Source of the DNA: Promethearchaeota archaeon
GTDB taxonomy: Archaea; Asgardarchaeota; Lokiarchaeia; Sigyniarchaeales; SOKP01
DNA length: 7,507 nucleotides
Direction of reading: 5' to 3'
Assembly: GCA_030605895.1 (NCBI GenBank)
Contig: JAUWHL010000028.1
Location: 1-7,507, forward strand
Part shown: positions 1-6,300 of the stretch, piece after piece
Layout: the number at the start of each line of letters is the position of its first letter
Numbering within the stretch: the first letter of the stretch is position 1
Made by a program: the position numbers and the translations under genes
Notes under the pieces: generated by a model
What the model was told of the DNA's origin: nothing
Database searches by the model: none
What the model saw: only the letters and a program-made list of their open reading frames with translations

Positions 1-1
1 A

Positions 2-580
2 TATTTAGATAAAGAAACTTTACACAAAACCCATACGACTTATTATAAGAAGGTAATAAAGATTGAAGGAGAAATTGAAACAGCATATTTACAGGTGATT
101 GCGGGTACTTGTGCTAAAATTTTCGTAAATAAATCATATATAGGGCATACAATTACGAGACATTCACTTAATTTTATTGTAATAGAAAATAATATTCAAA
201 TATATGATATAAAGGAATGCCTTAATCAAGGAGAAAATGAAATTAGAATAGAAAATACTGATTTTATAGGGGGTATAGGTCCTATCAATATTTATGGTGA
301 AATTGAACTAGTTAATAAAGAGCGAATTGAAATTGCAACAGATAAAAAATGGTTAGCTACAAGAATATTGAATGAAGATTGGAGAGGAGTGAAGAGTTTT
401 GGCAGACCTCCTAAAGTTACAGGAGGATTGTATTACCCGGATTTTAAAAATTCTATCCATTCAAAAGAAAATGATGCTTTAGCATTTTTAAATTCACTAG
501 TGAGTAGAAAATCAAAAAAATCTTTTTGGATTTTAAAATTGGTATTTAGGCTATTCTATCGGTTTAATATCTTAGAATAG
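2..580 (+). CDS. 3' part of a glycoside-hydrolase-like beta-sandwich protein (5' end outside window)
   Basis: The reading frame is open from base 2 to the TAG at 578-580, giving about 192 residues. A GTG at 95 could serve as a start, but the frame continues upstream in good coding style (for example IKIEGEIETAYLQ just before it), so this is a truncated gene and not a complete 161-residue one. The pattern fits the galactose-binding-like beta-sandwich found in GH2-type and rhamnosidase-type enzymes: 'A-Y-L-x-V-I-A-G-T-C-A-K-I-F-V-N-K-S-Y-I-G', then 'Y-D-I-K-E-C-L-N-Q-G-E-N-E-I-R-I', then 'I-A-T-D-K-K-W'. These match the family's A.L.I.A....vyvNG..vG, yDit..L..G.N.i.i and i.tD..W signatures. The likely role is carbohydrate binding or part of a glycosidase; no catalytic residues are visible in this fragment. 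The C-terminus is a basic and aromatic tail (KSKKSFWILKLVFRLFYRF), perhaps peripheral to membrane. The family call is from pattern recognition only. Confidence 0.6.
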   Translation, partial: YLDKETLHKTHTTYYKKVIKIEGEIETAYLQVIAGTCAKIFVNKSYIGHTITRHSLNFIVIENNIQIYDIKECLNQGENEIRIENTDFIGGIGPINIYGEIELVNKERIEIATDKKWLATRILNEDWRGVKSFGRPPKVTGGLYYPDFKNSIHSKENDALAFLNSLVSRKSKKSFWILKLVFRLFYRFNILE

Positions 581-752
581 ATAAGTAAATTTGAATTTCA
601 GTATTAACATCAAAATTTATATGTACTGACCTTATAGTAATTTTAATAAAAATATAATTTATGGTTTCGTAAATGAGTAATCAAGAGCGAGAATAATAAT
701 TATATTTGACTTCTTTGAGATAATCTTAATTCCATAACTTTTTTTTATTTAT
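581..752. other. Convergent intergenic spacer
   Basis: This AT-rich spacer lies between the stop of the sugar-binding gene and the stop of the polymerase gene. It has no open frame longer than a few codons and no recognisable RNA. A T-tract at about 739-750 on the plus strand could end plus-strand transcription, but it is 160 bases downstream of that gene. Nothing else stands out. Confidence 0.5.
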
Positions 753-3164
753 TCAAATAAAGCACGACATATCTTTTTGAATAGACTTCTTATTATAATC
801 TGAAGTTAGCAATTCTTCTAGCTCTGGAAATTTAAATGGGAAGATATTCTCAAAGGCTCTTTTTAGTAGTTCAACATATTTTTTTCTATCATATTCATGC
901 TTCTTCTCATCATATAAATCTGAGAGGATAACTTTTTTTTCAGGGAAATTCGGATCCGCATCAGCATTAAGAATAATATATCTCACATTTTTCCCCGCAG
1001 ACGCTACTACACCTGATCGTTCTAACTGTCTTGCTGCTACAGCTTGATAAGAATTCACTTTGTATGCCGATGGTTTTCGAGATATTTTCTGACGAATAGT
1101 AAGTTCATCACGAGACACTTTTCCAGAGTATACCCTCTCTACAAAATCATAGAGCTTTTTCTTTGCTTTTGGAATTCTTTCTTTAAACTCATTAACAGTC
1201 TCTGCACCTTTAAATATATCAATGAATGCATATTGTGCATCTTTCACAATTTTTGGTATATCTCTACGCCTTACTTCAATGCCTCTCACCTTAACCTCAC
1301 CATTACTTTTTATCCCCCAATAATGACTAAGGGCTGGAACATCTGGTTCTGCTCGGGAGGGCAAGAAAACGATTATATTAAATCGTCCATCCCAGCTCAT
1401 TGGAATTTTTAAACGTTTAGATATTTCTTCGGCAATTTTCTTTGTTAACTCTTCAAATTCTTCTGGAGTTCTTCCTTTCGTATCTTGGAGCCACAATGAA
1501 TCCACAATTCCATGAATAATTCGACACCCATGCTGTTCAGCAATCTCAGCAGAACGCATTAAAAATTCTCGAGCAAAAGCACAAACCGTTTGGTGAGCTT
1601 CTATTTTTCCAAAACGGGCGTTTTTAAAACCTAAGTATCCAAAACTGACCACAAGTACCCATTTCAAGGCAATATCAGTGAATTTATACCTAAGATCATC
1701 ATGAGTTTTATTATATTCTTTATACTGGAGACGCTTTCCCAACGGTAAGCTTATCGATTTCGAAATTATTCCTTGTCTTTTGGAACAAATATGAAAACCC
1801 CCGCCCCCTGGCACCCTAATTCCAGTTCCATCATCTTTGCAACATTTACAATTAATTGTTTCTGAAGAAATGTTAAAATTAGCCATTAAAGACGGATACA
1901 TTGAAGAGAAATCTATCTCTACAACTTGATCAAAGACCCCGATTAATGGTTCAAATATATGACCCCCCCTATCATTTGTGATTAAGTTCATACCACTTCG
2001 AAAATCTTCTGGACTCTTCTTGAAAGGTGGGATAAGATGATCTAGTTTATATGCATTATAGTATTGTATCGATTGAAGAGCACCTCCTATAGTTACTCTA
2101 CATAATCTTTGCATAGGCACCCGAGAGATTCTCGCAACTTCAATGACACCAGGTATATTTCCCTCACTAAAGTGCAAACTACCATAAGTCGTAGTGTCTA
2201 AATGAAAGCGCCCCGTAAAGTAGACTTGTGTTTTAGAACGTCGCATTATAATTCCATAAGACATATAGTGATCTGAGTTTCCTGAAAGATCAAAGATGCA
2301 ATTTCTAAGTGGTGTTCTAGTGCGAGAAAAATATAGATCCTTTGAAACTCGATTTACTGATGCTCGAGCCGCTAAGTAAGGAAATACAAATTCATCTCCT
2401 CCATGTGTTAATATAATGTCAGGATCCAATCGCTCAATCACCTTACTGATTGTTTTAATGGTTTCAGCTTCATCAGCTTTATCAATTAGAATCTTTCTTT
2501 TTCTCTGTCCATCTGCTCTTGGGATGTTGGCTTTTTCATCTTTTTCAACAATACTAACTTCTGCATATGCCAGAGGGTCGTTGTAATATGATCTCATTCC
2601 ACGTTGCTGTATTTTAATATCCAGCCATACAGCTTTTAGAGGAGGCAAGTCATAAAACAATTCTTCGTTGTCATCTTTTAATTCTAATGATAATAAACGC
2701 ATTGAGCGCTTGTTATTTTTTTTCTTCTCTTCAAGCTTGACCTTGAAACCACACAAAGACATTGGAAATAGATCATTTACATAGAAATACATCTGAGAGA
2801 TTGGAAGATCTGTATTATATAATATAAAAAGACCAATTTCATCGATTTCTTTAATTGTCTTCTTAAACACCGAAGGTTTTACTACAGAAACTCCAAATAT
2901 TTTTGTTTTTTCATGTTCTTCGAGTTTCACGTACTTTTCACAGATTCTTACATCCTTCACATTATCGTGTGATTTGAGAATCTGTTTTAATCTCTTGAAG
3001 TCTTTGCCAGTATGTCGTTTAGGCACAGCGAAGAACTCGGGGTGGAAGTCATGCAAAATTTGTATTATCTTTTGCTCTTTTACTGTTTTCACCCAAAGAA
3101 TGACTCCATTGCTATAAGTAGTGACATCTAAAAGCCAACCATCAAATTGATCCTGGAAATCCAA
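753..3164 (-). CDS. polB2: PolB2-type archaeal family B DNA polymerase, exonuclease-dead, with C-terminal PIP-like motif
   Basis: This 803-residue protein has the family B polymerase layout. The 3'-5' exonuclease domain (about 175-350) is degenerate: Exo I is D182-I-K184 instead of DxE, Exo II is GGDEFV at 255-260 where NGDxFD is expected, and Exo III is GVIEVAR at 339-345 with the catalytic Asp replaced by V343. Polymerase motif A is intact (D418-FSSMYPSL). Motif B keeps K501 but reads VVSFGY (505-510) instead of NSxYGY. Motif C is GIVDS (552-556) instead of GDTDS: the first acidic residue is lost and D555, the usual second metal ligand, is kept. A thumb KxRGIExxRRD signature is at 625-635. 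This set of changes is the hallmark described for archaeal PolB2, linked in Sulfolobus (Dpo2) to damage tolerance. C439, C441, C442 and H458/C460 may bind metal. The last eight residues, QKDMSCFI, fit a PCNA-interacting peptide. The start is TTG, supported by an AGGT 6 bases upstream and an in-frame TAG two codons before it. It is the second gene of an operon. Confidence 0.9.
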   Translation of the reverse strand: MDFQDQFDGWLLDVTTYSNGVILWVKTVKEQKIIQILHDFHPEFFAVPKRHTGKDFKRLKQILKSHDNVKDVRICEKYVKLEEHEKTKIFGVSVVKPSVFKKTIKEIDEIGLFILYNTDLPISQMYFYVNDLFPMSLCGFKVKLEEKKKNNKRSMRLLSLELKDDNEELFYDLPPLKAVWLDIKIQQRGMRSYYNDPLAYAEVSIVEKDEKANIPRADGQRKRKILIDKADEAETIKTISKVIERLDPDIILTHGGDEFVFPYLAARASVNRVSKDLYFSRTRTPLRNCIFDLSGNSDHYMSYGIIMRRSKTQVYFTGRFHLDTTTYGSLHFSEGNIPGVIEVARISRVPMQRLCRVTIGGALQSIQYYNAYKLDHLIPPFKKSPEDFRSGMNLITNDRGGHIFEPLIGVFDQVVEIDFSSMYPSLMANFNISSETINCKCCKDDGTGIRVPGGGGFHICSKRQGIISKSISLPLGKRLQYKEYNKTHDDLRYKFTDIALKWVLVVSFGYLGFKNARFGKIEAHQTVCAFAREFLMRSAEIAEQHGCRIIHGIVDSLWLQDTKGRTPEEFEELTKKIAEEISKRLKIPMSWDGRFNIIVFLPSRAEPDVPALSHYWGIKSNGEVKVRGIEVRRRDIPKIVKDAQYAFIDIFKGAETVNEFKERIPKAKKKLYDFVERVYSGKVSRDELTIRQKISRKPSAYKVNSYQAVAARQLERSGVVASAGKNVRYIILNADADPNFPEKKVILSDLYDEKKHEYDRKKYVELLKRAFENIFPFKFPELEELLTSDYNKKSIQKDMSCFI

Positions 3165-3167
3165 TCT

Positions 3168-3440
3168 CTAACCTTTTCTTTTTATCATTTCTTCTAATTC
3201 TTTTACTTTCTCTTCTAACATCTCGATTTTTTTTTCTTGTTCAACTGCAAAAGAGATGAATAAAACTTCTGATAACATAGGACGTGCACTCATACTACCT
3301 GCATCTGCGTGTATTCGAGCAAAATTCATCAATTTATCAAATATTTTCTGTTCTTCTGGACGCAATGCTCTTTTGAAGTCCTTCCAGCTTTCAATTTCAT
3401 GCTCCAAAGCAGGTCTAAAAGAAGGTACAGTTCTACCCAT
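3168..3440 (-). CDS. Small conserved coiled-coil protein, PolB2 operon partner
   Basis: This 90-residue protein starts at ATG 3440 and ends in TAG just 3 bases before the polymerase start, so the two are surely co-transcribed. It begins MGRTVPSFR, followed by a helical region with a conserved-looking core (W19-K-D-F-K-R-A-L-R, then 'F-D-K-L-M-N-F-A-R-I-H-A-D-A-G', 34-48). The final 25 residues are a charged coiled coil (about 66-88, rich in E, K and L). I recall small archaeal proteins with the same MGRTxPxxR start, helix and ARxHADA pattern (a haloarchaeal DUF8156-like group), and tentatively place it there; this needs a profile search. No enzymatic motif is present. The close coupling suggests a subunit or adaptor of the PolB2 polymerase, perhaps binding it or a RadA-like partner through the coiled coil. 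No clear Shine-Dalgarno precedes the ATG, and a perfect 15-base dyad lies 14 bases upstream. Confidence 0.82.
   Translation of the reverse strand: MGRTVPSFRPALEHEIESWKDFKRALRPEEQKIFDKLMNFARIHADAGSMSARPMLSEVLFISFAVEQEKKIEMLEEKVKELEEMIKRKG
3171..3174 (-). promoter_or_regulatory. Ribosome binding site for the TTG start of polB2
   Basis: On the minus strand AGGT, embedded in the last Lys-Gly codons of the small upstream gene, sits 6 bases before the TTG at 3164. It matches part of the archaeal anti-Shine-Dalgarno complement (GGAGGTGA). There is no in-frame ATG for more than 120 codons downstream, so this site decides for TTG as the start. Confidence 0.5.
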
Positions 3441-3454
3441 TTTTTATTTCATCC

Positions 3455-3469
3455 GATTCTGTTAGAATC
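3455..3469. promoter_or_regulatory. Perfect 15-base dyad upstream of the PolB2 operon (candidate operator)
   Basis: GATTCT-GTT-AGAATC: two 6-base arms that are exact reverse complements around a 3-base spacer, ending 14 bases before the ATG of the small gene. An AT-rich TATA-like stretch (TTTTAATTTT on the minus strand, about 3488-3498) would put the transcription start near the dyad, which is where archaeal repressors commonly bind. The symmetry is seen directly; the operator role is inferred. Confidence 0.42.
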
Positions 3470-3487
3470 CAGAGAATAAGTATTTCG

Positions 3488-3498
3488 GAAAATTAAAA
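3488..3498 (-). promoter_or_regulatory. Possible TATA element of the PolB2 operon
   Basis: On the minus strand this reads TTTTAATTTTC, about 50 bases before the ATG of the 90-residue gene. Archaeal TATA boxes lie about 25 bases upstream of transcription starts, which would place the start inside the 3455-3469 dyad. The region is AT-rich throughout, so the assignment is weak. Confidence 0.25.
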
Positions 3499-3620
3499 GG
3501 AGAATACATTATAGATTTTCTAATTTCTGAGGTAATCTAGTTCATTTAAATTTATTCATTCTAAATAAATACAATCCTTAATTACTAATTCTTACAAATT
3601 AGATTATAAATAATGGAAGT

Positions 3621-4601
3621 ATGATAGAAATGAGTTATAAAATCATTGATTCTCTTTGTTATGTCCCTACTGAAGAAGTTTTCATTGATCTCTTAGTATC
3701 TTTACCTCCACAAATGGCAAGATATCTAAAAGATGTTTTTGGTCCAAGAGTAGCCCCTCTCTTAGGAATTACAGCAGAAGAACTCTATGAAATGAAATCA
3801 ACACTTAGCACATCCAAACTCAAGGAAGCTATTAAACCATTTTTACCCAAAATAAGAAGATTAACTATGCCTATTGAAGATTTTGTCGATCAACTCAACA
3901 AAATGGGTGTAGAAAAAGCAGTAATCTTCAATTTAGATGAAGAGACTCCGAGTGGTATCGCTGGACTTCCAAATGATTATTATGCCGAAATTGTGCGGAA
4001 ATTTCCTGAAAAATTCATAGGATTTGCAGGTATTGACCCTTTGAAAAAAAAGAAAGCTGTACAAGAAATCAAAAGATCATATGAATTAGGTCTTAGAGGG
4101 ATTGCCGTTAGACCATTTATGTTTCAGATACGACCAACTAACAAAAAAATGTACCCAATATATTCCACATGTGTTGAACTTGATATTCCTATATGGTTTC
4201 ATATATCCATTAATTATTCAACTAATTCAATGGAAGTTGAACGCCCAATCTATCTTGATGTTATTGCTCAAGACTTTCCTGATTTAAAAATAATCGCAGG
4301 ACATGGAGGATGGCCATGGATAAATGAAATGATCGCTGTTGCATGGCGTAATCCAAATATTTATATTGATATTGCCTCTTATTTACCTAAATACTTTGGT
4401 ATGCAAGGAACAGGATGGGAACCTCTAATGCACTATGGTAATTCAATTTTACAAGATAAAATCCTATTTGGCTCTACTTGGATGTTCATGGGGTTGTCTA
4501 TAAAGCAGCTTGCAGATGAAGTTATGAAATTACCCCTAAAGGAAAAAGTAAAAGAAAAGTGGCTCTATAGCAATGCCGCTCGACTTCTCGGTATAAAATG
4601 A
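3621..4601 (+). CDS. Amidohydrolase-fold (COG2159/Amidohydro_2) protein lacking canonical metal ligands
   Basis: This 326-residue protein has the TIM-barrel amidohydrolase pattern of the COG2159 / ACMSD-like decarboxylase group. The recognisable elements are 'M-G-V-E-K-A-V-I-F', 'Y-A-E-I-V-R-K-F-P-E-K-F-I-G-F-A-G-I-D-P', 'G-L-R-G-I-A-V-R-P', 'I-P-I-W-F-H' (H194), 'L-K-I-I-A-G-H-G-G-W-P-W' (H228) and the C-terminal 'Y-S-N-A-A-R-L-L-G-I'. Two of the histidine sites are kept, but the N-terminal DxHxH is replaced by D10-S-L-C-Y14 and the catalytic Asp of the usual GSDxP is T286 (FGSTWMF). Classic mononuclear-metal hydrolase or decarboxylase chemistry is therefore doubtful; it may be a divergent or non-catalytic member. 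Substrate unknown. An ATG at 3630 is an alternative start (MSYKIIDS), better spaced from GGAAG at 3615-3619 and closer to the family's usual beginning. It is transcribed divergently from the PolB2 operon. Confidence 0.8.
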   Translation: MIEMSYKIIDSLCYVPTEEVFIDLLVSLPPQMARYLKDVFGPRVAPLLGITAEELYEMKSTLSTSKLKEAIKPFLPKIRRLTMPIEDFVDQLNKMGVEKAVIFNLDEETPSGIAGLPNDYYAEIVRKFPEKFIGFAGIDPLKKKKAVQEIKRSYELGLRGIAVRPFMFQIRPTNKKMYPIYSTCVELDIPIWFHISINYSTNSMEVERPIYLDVIAQDFPDLKIIAGHGGWPWINEMIAVAWRNPNIYIDIASYLPKYFGMQGTGWEPLMHYGNSILQDKILFGSTWMFMGLSIKQLADEVMKLPLKEKVKEKWLYSNAARLLGIK

Positions 4602-4617
4602 ACACAATATTTTTGAG

Positions 4618-4728
4618 TTAGCTCTCTTTGTCATCACATTCGGGACATTTTATTTCATCGAAATCTTCTAAATCACTCCTCCAAACATAAATTATGCCAT
4701 TTCCCTCACATAATTTACATTTTTTCAT
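4618..4728 (-). CDS. Very small zinc-ribbon protein (36 aa) with DnaJ-like CxxCxGxG knuckle
   Basis: An open frame on the minus strand starts at ATG 4728 and ends at TAA 4618. It encodes MKKCKLCEGNGIIYVW, then an acidic linker, then KCPECDDKES. Two CxxC knuckles (C4/C7 and C28/C31) separated by 20 residues form a zinc-ribbon arrangement, and the first is an exact CxxCxGxG as in the DnaJ cysteine-rich domain. GGGAG lies only 2 bases before the ATG. An in-frame GTG at 4758 would add ten residues and is preceded by AGGTGA (4767-4772) at a good 8-base spacing, so the true protein may be 46 residues. It is convergent with the hydrolase gene, with 16 bases between their stops. Function unknown; it could bind nucleic acid or a protein partner. 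Four well-spaced cysteines in so short a frame, plus ribosome-binding signals, make a chance ORF unlikely. Confidence 0.65.
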   Translation of the reverse strand: MKKCKLCEGNGIIYVWRSDLEDFDEIKCPECDDKES

Positions 4729-4931
4729 GTCTCCCTTTTGATATACAAAATAACTCACTTTTTGATTCACCTTCCAAATGAAATAAAGCCAAAATAATAA
4801 TAGCTAGTTCCAAAAAAACATGGGTAATTTACCTATTTAAATATTTTTATCAAATTTGAATTGTGAAGAGATATAAAGCAAAATTAAATAACAGCAAAAT
4901 ACAATAATTTAATGCAAATAAAATAAAGGAT
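4729..4931. promoter_or_regulatory. Divergent promoter region of the zinc-ribbon and DUF3795 genes
   Basis: About 200 AT-rich bases separate the small zinc-ribbon gene (minus) from the DUF3795-type gene (plus). On the minus strand AGGTGA at 4767-4772 is a strong Shine-Dalgarno match. On the plus strand TTTAAATATT near 4836-4845 and GATATAAAG near 4870 are TATA-like candidates for the DUF3795 gene. No repeat, RNA gene or further open frame is evident. Confidence 0.35.
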
Positions 4932-4943
4932 TTGAAATTTGTT

Positions 4944-5363
4944 ATGACTGAAGATTTAAAAAAATGGCATGCTCCTTGTGGAATTTATTGTAAACGATGT
5001 CCTGGTGTAGAATCTTTTGGATGCAATGGGTGTCGAGAGCAAAATGGGCAAATCCTCAAATTTCCTGTTTGTAAAACCTATGAATGTGTTACAAGTAAAG
5101 GTCATGAATTTTGTTATGAATGTGCTGATTTCCCATGTGAAATGTTGCAACCAATTGTAAATTTTGAAATCTTTGCTCCTCATAATTCCAAAGTCTATAA
5201 TTCTGTTATGATAAAAAAACTAGGATTAGAGAGATGGAATAAAATCTGTGATGCAAAGGCTACACTTTATTACCAAGGAAGAAAAATTCAATATGGTGGT
5301 GATCCTCTCACTCTTGAGGAAAAAGATCCAAATATGTATAAAAAGAAGGAGAAAAAGGACTAA
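4944..5363 (+). CDS. Cysteine-rich DUF3795-type protein
   Basis: The protein is 139 residues from ATG 4944. A TTG at 4932 would add four residues (MKFV) and has AAAGGA only one base before it; I prefer the ATG because the family core begins soon after. It shows the DUF3795 pattern: 'A-P-C-G-I-Y-C-K-R-C-P-G-V' (C12, C16, C19), 'G-C-N-G-C-R' (C27, C30), C43 and C48, 'F-C-Y-E-C-A-D-F-P-C' (C57, C60, C65), and the tail motif 'N-S-K-V-Y-N-S-V-M-I-K-K-L-G-L-E-R-W' (81-98). Eleven cysteines in spaced pairs suggest binding of zinc or an iron-sulfur cluster in the cytoplasm. The biochemical role of this family is not known to me. The C-terminus is lysine-rich. It stands alone on its strand with AT-rich spacers on both sides, so it is probably monocistronic. 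Confidence 0.8.
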   Translation: MTEDLKKWHAPCGIYCKRCPGVESFGCNGCREQNGQILKFPVCKTYECVTSKGHEFCYECADFPCEMLQPIVNFEIFAPHNSKVYNSVMIKKLGLERWNKICDAKATLYYQGRKIQYGGDPLTLEEKDPNMYKKKEKKD

Positions 5364-5511
5364 AACCTATAATTACCTTCAAAGATAATCATAATACCAG
5401 AGTTTAATAAAATTATTAATGAAAAATCAAAGTTTTAGATTATTATAATATTTTTATTCAATAATTCTTAAAATAAAATTTTATATTGTCAGTTATTCAT
5501 TATAATATATC
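5364..5511. other. AT-rich intergenic spacer
   Basis: This spacer lies between the DUF3795-type gene and the membrane protein gene. It holds short all-A/T dyads (TAATAA-AA-TTATTA at 5405-5418 and TATTATAATA at 5441-5450) and T-rich stretches that may end the upstream transcript. A TATAATATAT at 5501-5510 abuts the next start codon, too close to be the TATA box of a transcript beginning at that ATG unless translation starts further in. Confidence 0.35.
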
Positions 5512-6246
5512 ATGGTTGATCAAAATATACTACTAAATTTCATTGGTATGTGCTTCGAATCATTTATCATAATTTTTTCCGCAGTTTTACTAGTATTGAT
5601 ATTAAAAAAGTACTTAATTAAACGTCATAAACTAACTCGGTTGCTATTCTTAATTTTCCTTGGCTACTTTATCGCAATCCTCTTTTCTTGGTTATCAAAA
5701 GTCTTTGTTGTTACACAGTTAAATGTGGTACAAGACGGTTCTATAATTGCGTGGATGTATAATATAATAACGGATTTTAGATTAAGTGAATTCTTTGTAA
5801 CAATTGCCATTTTCTTATCTTATATACTAAAAGTTAATGTTTTTGAAAAGGGATATAAAACTCTACAAAAATATGTAATAATAATTTATGGAATTTTCAG
5901 TTGTGTTTACGTTTTATTCATCTACGAAAATGGTAATACATTATTAGACATTATAGCGTTCTTAATTGTTTTCATATATATGGTTATGGTATACGCCCCC
6001 TTCCTAAGAAGAGCGATAGAATCCTATCGAGCTGTAGAGGAGAAAACTTATAAACAAGCATTTCTCTCATTGGCAATCATGTCATTTAGTTTTATGTTGA
6101 TATTTCTAAATTTTGCGATTGATCGAGTATTAATCTTTTTAGGGAGCCCTGGTTTTACAGTATTTTATTTTCTAGCGTGGATTTTTGCGATAGTTGGAAT
6201 TTTTGGAGCATATTATGGATATATCAGACCGAAATCTAAAGAATAG
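5512..6246 (+). CDS. Seven-helix integral membrane protein of unknown function
   Basis: This 244-residue protein has about seven hydrophobic helices, roughly at residues 6-31, 42-65, 87-107, 121-139, 143-162, 182-206 and 214-238. Basic clusters follow helix 1 (KKYLIKRHK) and helix 5 (LRRAIESYR), placing those loops in the cytoplasm under the positive-inside rule and the N-terminus outside. There is no signal peptide, soluble domain or recognisable catalytic, transporter or rhodopsin-retinal-lysine motif. The overall shape resembles small 7-helix sensor-like proteins that are numerous in archaea, but I do not recognise the family. It ends in tandem stops (TAG TAA) followed by an 8-T tract at 6289-6296. 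No good Shine-Dalgarno precedes the ATG at 5512; an in-frame ATG at 5548 (M13) would cut into the first helix, so 5512 is kept. Confidence 0.72.
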   Translation: MVDQNILLNFIGMCFESFIIIFSAVLLVLILKKYLIKRHKLTRLLFLIFLGYFIAILFSWLSKVFVVTQLNVVQDGSIIAWMYNIITDFRLSEFFVTIAIFLSYILKVNVFEKGYKTLQKYVIIIYGIFSCVYVLFIYENGNTLLDIIAFLIVFIYMVMVYAPFLRRAIESYRAVEEKTYKQAFLSLAIMSFSFMLIFLNFAIDRVLIFLGSPGFTVFYFLAWIFAIVGIFGAYYGYIRPKSKE

Positions 6247-6288
6247 TAATTTTAAATTTGTTAAAAACTAAATATTAATTATTTTATA

Positions 6289-6300
6289 TTTTTTTTATTT
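6289..6300 (+). terminator. Poly-T tract, probable archaeal terminator of the membrane protein gene
   Basis: Eight consecutive T bases (6289-6296), followed by A and TTT, lie 43 bases after the membrane-protein stop. Archaeal RNA polymerase terminates on T-runs without needing a hairpin. The same AT-rich stretch could also contain the TATA element for the next gene. Confidence 0.4.

Noticed and set aside
95..580. Complete 161-residue gene starting at GTG 95
   Set aside because: The same frame is open to the window edge and the upstream residues continue the beta-sandwich pattern, so the gene is 5'-truncated by the window and does not start here.
1044..1412. Plus-strand open frame of 122 codons
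   Set aside because: It lies antisense inside the polymerase gene, whose motifs are unambiguous; its translation is Phe/Ile/Cys-rich with no domain pattern.
3168..3170. Pyrrolysine decoding of the TAG between the small gene and polB2
   Set aside because: TAG terminates at least two other genes here (580 and 6246), an AGGT site and TTG start give a simple explanation, and no pyl genes are visible.
3256..3465. Plus-strand open frame of 69 codons
   Set aside because: It is antisense to the 90-residue operon gene and its promoter; no ribosome-binding site or family pattern.
3497..3540. AGGAG at 3497-3501 and GAGGTAATC near 3530 as ribosome sites for a plus-strand micro-gene
   Set aside because: Only about ten codons follow (from a possible ATT) before TAG; no start at suitable spacing, so treated as chance within the divergent promoter region.
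4102..4287. Plus-strand frame of 61 codons inside the hydrolase gene
   Set aside because: Out-of-frame shadow of a clearly conserved coding region.
4956..5183. Minus-strand frame of 75 codons
   Set aside because: Antisense to the DUF3795-type gene, which carries a strong cysteine pattern; the shadow shows none.
5405..5450. AT-only dyads (TAATAA-AA-TTATTA and TATTATAATA)
   Set aside because: Short, with no G or C, in a very AT-rich spacer; expected by chance and of negligible hairpin strength.
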